Of a stretch of 64,000 bases of DNA, positions 46,634 through 57,102 are shown piece after piece. The translations under genes and the position numbers were made by a program. This DNA comes from Begonia masoniana (Eukaryota > Streptophyta > Magnoliopsida > Cucurbitales > Begoniaceae), in contig CM039506.1 of assembly GCA_022432975.1 (NCBI GenBank), positions 17,496,121 to 17,560,120 on the forward strand, given 5' to 3'. The notes beneath the pieces are model-generated. The model had not been told where the DNA came from. It searched no databases and saw nothing but the letters and a program-made list of their open reading frames with translations. Position 1 is the first letter of the stretch; every line of letters starts with the position of its first letter.

Positions 46634-48780
46634 CAAAGAACGTTAGAAATATCTAAGATCCGAAAGGAACAATGCCGAGTTAAGCCAACTCTATTCGAGA
46701 GTGCGACTCCTGAGGCGAAGGTTCTGAAGAGTGGTGGGAAGAGATCAATGGCGGATGGGGAAGAAGATCGCAGTCGCGGATGTGTGTCCGTTTTCTATTT
46801 ATGTCGAAGCATTTTTACATCACCATTTTTTAAAGGCTTCTTTTCTTATTTATTATTACTTAGCCACATTTTTCTTTTTAAAATTCTTGCAGGTAAGTAG
46901 GACCATGATCGGGTGGGTTGGAACTCAGTGGCCGTCCCACGAGCCTTGGGTGGGCTAAGGTCCGTGTTCGATTATGACGGAACTTGGCTGCCTAACCATT
47001 TTTCTTTTAAACATGTCATAGAGCCACGACATTAGGGCTTAGGGCGTGCGACCTTTTGTTTTGTGCATTGCGGCGGCCACAAATTTCCGTTTTTTAAAAA
47101 TGGTGTTATTGAGTTGTTGGCACGGTTGTGCCTCTCTTCTTGTGTTTAAATTTTGGCAAATTTTTAATGAAGTTTGTCTATTTTAAATTTTGTAAATTAA
47201 TTTTAAAGTTTGTATATTTGATAAATTTTGTTAGTTTTACTAAAAAAAAAAAGAGGTAGTAAGTAGATTGATAGAAATACTTCATTTCATTAATAAGCTT
47301 TATTTATCCTCAATATGTAATTGAATGAAGAGAAATTGTATCAAAACAAGATGAGGGCATTCAAACTAGGCTTACCCGTGCTAACCTCCAAATATCTCAA
47401 CCAAAAGGTAAGATGTAATCTCGTATTCGAAGACAAGTTCATATTTTATATTACTATTATGATGATTATGAAGTATTTGAAAAAAAATAAAACATTCTAC
47501 ATGAAGGTTAAATGATACAATAAAATGATAAATTAATTGAATTAAGAGAAATTTTCTTTATTATTGGTTGAACGGTCGACTTATAAGGCTTGAAAGAGCA
47601 CTGCAGTGGTTGACCGAAGTAGAAGACAGTCAAAGAGAGACGATGTTCCAATATAGGTCGACGACTACTATTTATGTGGGCTTCTGCTACTGTTCATGAG
47701 GTCGACCGAACAAAGAAGGAGACATCGTTCGGGCGTTTCATGTTGAGGAGTGGTCGACCATTACTGTTCAGGCAATCAATCGGTTGACGTGCCACGAGAT
47801 CCACTCCCAAAATCCAGAGCTGAAAGATTTTTAACTTGTTTGTTCATTTTGCAAGGGCTACATTCTTTGAAGAATTAGAGAAAGATCCTAATTCAAAGAA
47901 TGTGGAGTATATGAATATGATTTATGGGGGAGATGACACGATAACCAATGAGATGACAAAATGTGCATAACATTGCACATAATTTTTCCAAGCTTGGTCG
48001 TGTCACGTGGTAGGCTAAAGTGTAGTTTTGTTTTAATTTTTGAATTTCTTTTAGTGAACCTTTACTTGCTTGGTTGTAAAAGGATTTGAAAAGAACATCT
48101 TTTGGGGCTAGGAGACAAATGCCCAAAGTAGATACTCCTAGGCTTAACTTTATTTCTAGCCATGTACTTTTCTTCTTTTTGTTTTTCTAGTTGTTTTTAA
48201 CTTTGAAATCGATGTAAAGCCTAATGACCTTAAGGGCTGGTATTTAAACCACCCTTAAGTCCTTGGGCAGCAAAGAATATTGGAACAAACTTTTCTTCAA
48301 ACTTTTGAGAGTTCTCTCAAGTTGGTCGCCATCTACTTCTTGGTGAGTAATATCCAAGTAGATTGGTGAAGAGTGAAACAACTCTTTATGAGTGTATTTG
48401 GCCTTTTACTTCTATTACATCCTCCTTTCTTTCTCTTTGTAAAGTGGAAAACCCTAGCAATGACGTAGAAGCTCTCAAGTCCAACCATTGAAACCGTATC
48501 ATCTCTAAGTTGGTGCAATGCTGTCATGGAAAAATTGTTTTGTTCTTAGCCGAGCAGTAAGCACTTCTGCAACCATAACTTTTTGTCCCCATTGATTTAG
48601 CCCTTGATTTTGGGAGGGCATATTTATCACATCAAGGGTAAGATTTTATCCAAAGTTTAGCTTCATTGGAGTTATATTGAGAGATTTGTGCATTTTGGAA
48701 GAACACTCATTTTTTGACCAAAATTGTTTTTGCAAACCGATAGCATTTTGGGTTTTATCTCATTTCGTGGCACATCAGTG
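46634..48780. other. SEC21 upstream region and non-coding repeats
   Basis: 46634-46800 is the likely 5' UTR/promoter of SEC21. Further right: A/T-rich sequence, GGTCGACC-type repeats (47565-47800), an imperfect hairpin ACATTCTTTGAAGAATTAG/CTAATTCAAAGAATGT at about 47860-47902, and LTR-promoter-like GGTATTTAAACCACCC at 48239. No further gene recognised. Confidence 0.45.
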
Positions 48781-48789
48781 GTCCTGTGA

Positions 48790-49960
48790 GATTTTTATAA
48801 ATATGCATTGAACCTACCTTAAAAACACATTATTTTGTCCAGAACTCATGAGTCACCTCCTCACTTTAGGAGATTATCGAAGGTAAGACTAAACCTAATA
48901 GGCTTCAATTCTCAAACAAGTTAATACACAGGTGTATGCATGCTTGTGGAAGACGGTTAAAGTTTTCATTATTTTTAGGGTTTCTCCATTGAAATCCTTC
49001 AAATTACAATTCTTTCTTCTCATGTTCTTTCACCAATATGGGAGAACTTTATAGTTAGGTTAATTCAATTGTTAAAGACACCCGTCAAGAGCGAGAGTCT
49101 ACGTAGTAAAGACTCAAGGTTAGGGATGCTTGTATGCATTTTGTCTTTCGGCCTACATCACAAAGTGGTAGGGTAACTTTTATGCGACTGCTATATTTGA
49201 TATAATGATACTCAAGTACTACACCTTGTAAAATAATTGTCATTGCTATATTGACAATTATGGATATACTAACTATTGGTTGATGATATATCGCTCGTGG
49301 ACTTGTTTACTTTATATAATGATTGTTATTGCTATATTGACTTTTATGGCTATACTAACTGTTGGCAGATGATATCCTCGAGGACTTGTTTATGTTATGT
49401 TTAATGCTTTGTGGACTGTTGTTGGATGATATGTGGTTCGAGGGCGTCTATTGTTCTTTTTTACATATACATGGTTATCTTGATGATAGAGCAATATGAT
49501 GTTTTGCACAATGGACAGTTGTTGGGATTGTAGACTGATATTCTGTTTGTGTTGCATATTATACCATGATCATATGTATGTGTCACGAATCATGAAAAAG
49601 TTTTCATTAAGAAAGACGAAAGAACTAAAAAACTAAACAAAACACGTAAATAGTTGTTGTGGGAGGGGAATCGAGTTGATTGTCATGGATGAGGTGGACC
49701 AAATGGTGTCCTCTCCTCTTTCTAGACTATATTACCTTCAACAACTAGATTGTTAAGTGGAAGAAAAGAAAGAATAAAGATTGAAAGAAAACAAATATTT
49801 TTACAAACTACATATCATGTTCATAACATTTATACATCTCTTACTGAGCGTTAGGCTCCGAGGTGAACTTTGTGATGTAGGTGAGGATAATAAATTTATT
49901 AATGAAAGAAACCATTGAAAGAGGCGGTTGAAGATGTGTACCTATGGCGAGATGCGACAT
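48790..49960 (+). mobile_element. LTR-7: degenerate intron-bearing LTR
   Basis: Leader exon end 48882 (CGAAG|GTAAGA), a less clear microexon near 49078-49118, and an intron end with CTTACTGAGCGTTAGGCTCC and GATGTAG|GTGAGG (exon 3 from 49881). The block CGGCCTACATCACAAAGTGGTAGGG (49149-49173) matches LTR-2. The homologous left-arm copy breaks off at the gap, so the left arm may simply be cut by the contig end. Confidence 0.5.
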
Positions 49961-51152
49961 TGTTAGTGCGAGATCGACCTATGAAGTTATGGTTAAATGA
50001 ATGTGTTTAGGAAATAGTAAGAAAAGTAAGGCATGTATGCTACAAGGCATGACAAGCAGAGTCAGATTATTAGTTGTTCTATGCATATTTATGGAGTCAT
50101 TCGCAAATTCAGTCTTTAGAAATGTGGATTTTAACGTTGTTTGCAACAGTCATCTGAACAATCATTAAGCTCAGTGAATTTGATCTCTTCCAAACTTTAT
50201 AGAAAGATCTTTGCTCCGTAGTGCTAGCATCAGTAACAGTAGTTGGTTTTCTGATCTAAAGTGCCAAGTCAAGACCAAAACACTAAGTTGGAACTGTATC
50301 TGCTCAAACCATTTAGGAAAATGAGAACCCATTAACCTTGACACCAGGGAGGCTTGCGAATGAAGGGAGATGAGAATAGATATGCAGGATGATAAATTCT
50401 AATACTTTAATACTTTGAGTAACAATTATTTATATTTAACACAAATTATCTAAATTCTAGAGAAACTTTAAAAACATATTAGGCTCTCCCTTGCGGGATA
50501 CAATCATATATTATCTATAATGTTTGACGCTCACTAATTAAATATAATACTCATAATTGTACATATTTACTATCTTTGGATATACTAAACATGCATAGCT
50601 AAACATTTTATATAGCACCTTTATTTATTCATTATAAAACCTTTATGCCACATCATTCATAGCATCAAATGTTTAATTGTAATTTATTTAATTTAATTTA
50701 TCTACCAACTTTCTAATTTGGTCACTTTAATGACTAACAAATTATAATATATATATCAAATTAAATAATAATAATTATTATTGCAAAATAGATTGCAACT
50801 TTAATTTGAAAAACTCTGATTCTTAAGGTTTGGTCAATTAATGATTAATAAAGCACTTTAATTTTATTAATTAAGTTGAATATACATAATGATAACATAA
50901 TAATAATAATAAGCGCCACGATTTTGAAGGATTAGTGAGCAACACTTGTGCTTTATTACACAAAAGGGGAATTTTGACTTTTATAGATTTTTTATTATGT
51001 CAATAATTTTCTTTATTTTTTTTATCTATAATTCCTTTTTATGTTCATCAAATAACCATTATTTTAGTGAATATAAAATAAAATCAATTATGCATATTCA
51101 ACTTAAAATAGTAGCTCAAATCAATAAAAGATTTAAACTTTGATAAAGCACA

Positions 51153-51438
51153 AATGACATGTTTTCATATGCTAAGCCCTTTTTGATCATTCCTGACCTT
51201 AGACGAGTCATTTTGGGTACGTTTTAAGTTAGAGCCAAAATGTCGATAGATATGGATTGGAAACTCGCGTTCGTTCTCTTATGATTAAACGAATGAAAAG
51301 GAAACAAAAAATGCAATGAAAAAAAAAGAAAAGAAAAAAAATTTTAAGTGAGAACGGGCGAGGGTAACACATATGTATGTAGGTATGCACGCACGACACA
51401 GGTCGTGGCGGCACCGACTTGGGGTCGGGGTCGTCACA
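51153..51438 (+). repeat. Truncated 5' LTR of the right-arm copy of element A
   Basis: Mirror of 41919-42199; ends GGGTCGTCACA at 51438. Confidence 0.8.
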
Positions 51439-51443
51439 ACAGT

Positions 51444-51459
51444 TGGTATCAGAGCTCCC
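51444..51459 (+). promoter_or_regulatory. Primer-binding site of right-arm element A
   Basis: TGGTATCAGAGCTCCC, tRNA-Met type, five bases after the LTR. Confidence 0.85.
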
Positions 51460-51600
51460 AGGTTTTAAAATCGGTTCTGCAGACTGCTCGACTACGCAAG
51501 CCACTTCGCGGACATGCTTCTTCAAACTGTAAGTACGTTTTTAAGCTTTATTCGTTTTGTTTCTTAGAATTACTGTCTTTAACCTTTATAGGTATATAAA

Positions 51601-52725
51601 ATGGTGCGTCGAGGAAATGACCGGAATGATAGGGATGATAGGGACGACACCACAGACCAACTTAGAGACTTCATTGCCCAACAATCCCAACACCTAGAAC
51701 GACAGGCTCAACATATGGATCGACAGTCTCAACAGCTTGACACGCTAATTAACCGTGAGGGCAACAGAGAGGTGGTGCCTCCTAGTAATCAGGGAATGGA
51801 AAGATTTCAGAAGTTACAACCCCCGGTGTTCAATGGACAATCTTCGGATCCCTCTTTAGCCGAGGAGTGGATTCGGACCATGGAGGAGATGTTGGCCTAC
51901 GCAGGTATTGAGGATAGGGAGAAAGTTATGTTCGTCAGCTATCACTTGGCACTAGATGCTTGTTTCTGGTGGGATACGATCAAGGCGACTACAGATATAA
52001 CCGTGATGAGTTGGGAGCGGTTTAAAACAATATTTTATGACAAGTATTTTAGCCACATGGTACGGGAAGCAAAATTAATGGAGTTCATGCAATTGAGGCA
52101 AGTTGGCTCAGTTGCTGAATATGTTAGAAGATTTGAGGCCTTGTCCCGGTTCGCACCACGCCAGGTCACTGTTAATGAGGACAAGGTACACCGATTCATG
52201 CAAGGGCTAAGTCAGGAGATTCGAAAGAATGTCATCATATCAGGGGTGCGGCACGTGCCCTATACTAAGATTGTGGCAAGGGCGCTAGAGATTGAGGCCG
52301 CTGAACCAACTTTCGTCAAACTGAGGGAACCAGCTAAAGGGTTCTTTCGGGAAATCCAGCCTCAACCTCAGAACAGGGATTGGCAACCACAGGGACAAAA
52401 ACCACAACAACAAAGAGGTGTTGAAAGGCCGTATGCGGGAAACAATGACCAGGGTAAAGGAAAGCAGGTGCAAGGAGCTACTCAAAAGCCCCTGTGTCCT
52501 ATATGTCAGAAGGAGCATTTCGGTGATTGCAGAATGGGCACAGATAGGTGTTATAGATGTGAAGGAACGGGTCATTATGTCAGGGATTGCCCACTACTAG
52601 GCCGAGACCGACAGGGTGGTGACCAGAAAAGGGTTATCCCGAGAGTCTTTGCGTTTATAGAACCTGGTGACGTTGATGACGGGGCCCAACCTTCCATTGT
52701 TGCAGGTACAATACTAAGATTGTAG
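51601..52725 (+). CDS. Intact Gag of a gag-only (TR-GAG) element
   Basis: 374 codons from the first ATG downstream of the primer site. Residues 1-60 are very hydrophilic and Asp/Arg/Gln-rich (RNDRDDRDDTTDQL). About 75-240 forms the retrotransposon Gag domain: PPVFNGQSSDPSLAEEWIR, DACFWWDTIKA, WERFKTIFYDKYF, VAEYVRRFEALSRFAPRQV. A Gln/Pro-rich linker leads to two zinc knuckles: CX2CX3HX3C at 299-310 and CX2CX4HX4C at 317-330. The protein ends AGTILRL, just where Tekay/Del-type polyproteins enter protease. No pol follows. It should make virus-like-particle protein and package its own RNA; reverse transcriptase would have to come from another element. The mirror copy in the left arm has a stop. 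Confidence 0.9.
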   Translation: MVRRGNDRNDRDDRDDTTDQLRDFIAQQSQHLERQAQHMDRQSQQLDTLINREGNREVVPPSNQGMERFQKLQPPVFNGQSSDPSLAEEWIRTMEEMLAYAGIEDREKVMFVSYHLALDACFWWDTIKATTDITVMSWERFKTIFYDKYFSHMVREAKLMEFMQLRQVGSVAEYVRRFEALSRFAPRQVTVNEDKVHRFMQGLSQEIRKNVIISGVRHVPYTKIVARALEIEAAEPTFVKLREPAKGFFREIQPQPQNRDWQPQGQKPQQQRGVERPYAGNNDQGKGKQVQGATQKPLCPICQKEHFGDCRMGTDRCYRCEGTGHYVRDCPLLGRDRQGGDQKRVIPRVFAFIEPGDVDDGAQPSIVAGTILRL

Positions 52726-53449
52726 TTAGTGAATAGAGAACAAAGTAGGAACTTTTATAATTTGATCAGCGTGAAATTAAAAGTATTCAGATGAAGATAA
52801 TAATTAGGGGACCATATAGTTGTAACTCTAGAATATGAATTATTAGGTGGATAAATTTTGAGAATAACGAATAGCCAAAGTGGGAATAATTGAAGTTAAA
52901 GTTAGACAAACGAGCATAATGCAGATAGTATGAGTGCTTCAGTTATAGATATAACGAGGGAGCTCGTAACGTAGTTGAGAAACCCACACTGAAATTGTCG
53001 CCGACAGTCGGCGAATTTCCTAAGAAGGCAGGTGACCAAGGGATATTGTTGATAGGGTAGATGAGGAGAATAAGGGTTTTCATGAAAATCATTTAAATAA
53101 ACTTAGAAGTGAGTCTAAGTTAGAAATTTTCAAGAAGATCGACTCGTATTTAACGAGTCGATACCAATAAATATGCAAATGACTTAAGGTTAGAATGAAT
53201 GGTTTGGAGCATATCAATGGCGAAACTTGGGGATTTGACTGTGCCCAAGGTTACTAAGGATTTAAATTAGGCAATAGGCATAATGTAGATGAAATTGAGA
53301 CCCCAATTAAGAGCATAGCGAGTGAGCTCATTAAGGTGGCTTAGAACGAAGTGTGATGTTATAGGGTCCTACTTATAGAGGAACAAAGGTCTTAAGTGAG
53401 TAGAGACTTTGGCTCCTAGTTGGACTCGTTGAAACCATGAGGTAATTCC
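52726..53449. other. Non-coding internal region of right-arm element A
   Basis: Mirror of 39911-40631; stops in all frames. Interrupted at 53449 by element B. Confidence 0.7.
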
Positions 53450-53501
53450 TGTAACACCCCTAATACTGTACCCTAATTGTAACACCCCTAATACTGTACC
53501 C
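53450..53501. repeat. 28-bp duplication of the LTR-8 terminus
   Basis: TGTAACACCCCTAATACTGT with its following CACC-free tail is repeated head to tail at 28-bp spacing (53450 and 53478), so the LTR has two potential terminal sequences; the TSD marks the outer one as the one used. Confidence 0.85.
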
Positions 53502-53689
53502 ATTTACTCGTACAAATTTTTCATTTTATTTTACACCTTAAGCGCAAACTGAATCGGAATTGAAATCGTTAGTGTTGTTTGGAAAACCATTTAAAACAAA
53601 CATAAAACTATTTAATAAAACAATTAAAACTATTTAATAAAACCAATTTTGATTAAAACAATCGGGAGGACAAAACTGTCCAACCCGTG

Positions 53690-53960
53690 GCAATTAAGTG
53701 CAGCGAACAGTCGCTGCAGTATGCAGCGACTGAGCGCTGCAGTTGCTGCAGCAAGCAGCGCCCGATCGCTGCATTGCTGCAGCGATCGCGCGCTGCAGTT
53801 GCTGCAGCAAGCAGCGATCGATCGCTGCATTGCTGCAGCGATCGCGCGCTGCAGCAGCGTCGATCGCTGCTTTGCTGCAGCGATCGCGCGCTGCTGCTGC
53901 TGCAGCAAGCAGCGATCAGTCGCTGCCTTGCTGCAACGCCTGATCGCTGCACTGCAGCCT
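53690..53960. repeat. Palindrome cassette of LTR-8 (GCAGCGATCGCTGC core)
   Basis: About eight units of GCAGCGATCG/CGATCGCTGC alternating with GCTGCAGC, for example GCAGCGATCGATCGCTGC, spaced 20-50 bp. Almost every unit is self-complementary. Confidence 0.9.
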
Positions 53961-56056
53961 TGATCCACACTATTGCTCTCTGAAATTTCCAGAGAGCAAA
54001 TACTTCAGTAAGCTCTCTGGAAATCCGGTTTCCAGAGAGTAAATCCACACCATTTGCCTGTCATTCAGTTTCTTGCAATCTTTATACTTCTCACTAAAAC
54101 ATACAACTTATAAATTAAACTCACTCCATTTACAGCAGACTTTGCGAAGTCCAACTGCGTGGATAGTTCTAAAAACCGAGCTATCCGTAACAACCTAAAC
54201 CAATCAAAACATTTTCAAAACATTCAGTAAACAGTTTAAACCAAAGCGTTTTACAGACAATTACCAAAATGTTATCTAACCCCTATCCAGAACCAAACAC
54301 CCTAATATGTTCTATACAATTTAACATCAGCCCATACGTCACATAAAGCCCAAAATCTATACATACTTCCCCACGGGTCAAAACGCGCCTCGACTGCTCA
54401 GCGCACTCCCACGGCCATCATCCATCAACTGCACCTACGTCAGGAGGAGGAACGTCGTCCTCACCTGGCTCAATATCTCCTAAAATATCACCTACACCAT
54501 ACAGACACATATGAGATATTGAAATCTCAGTAAGCTACGTAAATGCAGATGCATGCGTGCATATGCCATTCAGAAAACATGCAGATTTCAGATTCATATA
54601 CAGATACAGATTCATTACATCGCAGACAGATTGTTACCGAGATATCAGCCCTATAAATGGAAAGGATACATCCCGCGGTCGGACTACCACTTTCGATTTA
54701 GAGGGGGGGGGTACATGCTCACAAACCCTACAGCCATGCCTGAGCCCCATCTCGCGTAACCAGATACAGATTACGTAGATTAATTACAGATGTTCATTTC
54801 TTTTCTTAAAGCGCGTGCAGAAATTCGTTTTCATGACATTTGAAATACGTGATGCATGAACAGATATAGACAGAAAGTAAACAATCAACATATATACCAT
54901 CAAGACCAAAATAGAGTAACCTATAAACAATTTAAACCTAACTACCCAACCGAAAGCGATTTAAAGCAAACAATTCCTTAGGGATCCTCGATACGACATT
55001 GAAGTATGGTGTAGACCGATTGGTCAGAGTAAGTCACGGAGACTTACCTTGGGCGCGCAGAATCTCGAGATTTGTCCACGGGAGTCGTGTGTCTGAGGAA
55101 AACACGATATTCGTAGTTAAACCCAATTTGAATTATAAACGTCCAAATTACGAAATCCTTAACTAATGAATTTCCTAAAATTCCAACTTAATAATTCGAA
55201 GTATTTAACAACGACATAATGCTCGATAACCTGGAATTCCGATTAACGAGTTTTTCTCAAAAACTCGGAAATTTACCAATTTTTAACTTTTTCTCAAATT
55301 GATTTTTCCTCGTCCAATAATGTCCAATACGTTCAATACGTACTTAATCAAGGCTAACCTATTAATTACGAATCCTAATTCGCGTTTTTAACGAGATTTA
55401 ATCGAAACCCTAATTATCTAAAACGGCGTAAACGTTGAAATAAAAGCTCTAAGATTGTAGGTACATACCGAGGATAGCGAGAGGAGGAGAAAACGTGAAG
55501 AACCGGAGGAAAAACGGAGAAGAACGGAGGTCGGAATATTGAGGAATCGTCGGCGGCGGCTGAGAGCTTTGCTCTCTGTTCGTGGATTCCAGAGAAGGGA
55601 AAGAGAGAAAGTGAGGGAGAGAAATAGATTTTAGGTTAAGTTATAATATTGGTTTGGCAGATTACGAAAATGCCCTTAGCTCTTATTTCTATTTGTTTCG
55701 TCCTTCGGTTCGTTAATCGTCCTATTATTCGGATTCTCGAAAGTTCCATATTTTGCCAATAACTCCTATCCATTGCCAGGGATTTATTAAAACTGTCCGT
55801 TCGCGATTTGGACCTCATTTGCTATTTTTACGAGAACGTCTTTTACATTACGAGAAATGCATTTACTCGGAATATAGCGTTCAATCTCCGAAAATTCCCA
55901 TAATTTCGTTAAAATTCCTATAAATCGTTAGGATTGAAACGACGCTTTCCGTTTGCAAAACTGATTTGATTTGACACATTTACTAAAAATGCCATTATAT
56001 AATAATATATTGAATAATATATTAAATCCAAAAACTTGTACAGGCCGGATATTACA

Positions 56057-57068
56057 TTCCACCCACCTTATTTAGAATTTTGTCCACAAAATTTACCACA
56101 GCTTATAGTCCTTGATATTAACGTCTCACGTCTTGCGACATTTCATTTCGATTTATCGTCTGTACTCACGGCCATTCTTCGTGGTTCTAAACCAAAACTC
56201 ATCATTATAATCCCTCATATTAGCCTTAATTCTATATTCCCCCACTTTCGATTTGATCGCACGCGACCTCTCTCAAGTATGGAACATAATCAAATTTCCA
56301 ATTCTCCAATCGTCACTTCAATATTTGCGCATGCATCAACTTTTGGCTCTCACTAAATCACTCACAGATTACATCTTCTAATAACACAATTTCAAAGTTC
56401 TCTTTTTATCAGCGTCTTTCCTCTGTCGTTCACTCAGGTCAGAGCTACGTCCAAGCTCCCCAACGCCAGCCAAATCGAACGCCTATATATCATCAAATTT
56501 CTTGGTCGTAACCCAAATCTCATCATAACCCCATCGACTCTACCTACCGTCGGGATGAACACCAATTGAACTCCCACATTAGCCTCATAACCATACTCCT
56601 TACTTTCAATGGGCCTAAACACATCAATCGTCTACGCATCCAAATCTTACCAACTTTTCTAATCCTACGATCAAACGTTCTCTAACTGTGTACTTGTCAC
56701 CAATCGACACAAGCACACGTTGGTCTATATTTAATCACCCAAGACGTTAAACTTTCCAACTTATCAATTGGTCTCTACCAAAATTGTCTCTAGCCTCAAT
56801 CCTTGAAATAACATCAACTTCTAAACATCACTTGGTTGACTAGCGTTCAAGGATCACAAACCACACCCAGATTGTATTCCAAACTCCTATGTATTCTAAC
56901 TTCAACTCCTCAAATTAAGTTTCTTTAGTTTCTAAATTTCCTAATCTCGTGTCTACTGAACACGTACCTAACCATTTCACGCCCTTAAGGCCTTCTTAAT
57001 TTACTTATTCCATCGTTAAATTCTTTTTAATTACCCTTCGATTGCCCACCTATCGAGTATAAAATTTC

Positions 57069-57102
<34 letters not shown>

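Larger units (their letters stand above)
53450..56056 (-). repeat. LTR-8: full 3' LTR of element B
   Basis: 2607 bp. Minus-strand start TGTAATATCCGG. A leader exon ends at 55469 (ATCCTCG|GTATGT), a 45-nt microexon is 55092-55048 (acceptor TTCCTCAG, donor CCAAG|GTAAGT), and an intron is 55047-54492 with CTTACTGAGATTTC and GGTGTAG|GTGAT. A palindrome cassette is at 53690-53960. The leader exon region (about 55620-55470) is CT-rich and 5'-UTR-like. Confidence 0.85.

Noticed and set aside
48790..49172. Extension of the inverted repeat to the left of 49173
   Set aside because: The mirror sequence would fall in the gap at 45284, so extension cannot be shown.
53690..53960. GATC- and palindrome-rich tract as a replication origin
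   Set aside because: It lies in an LTR, and comparable slots in other LTRs have different cores; nothing supports an origin.
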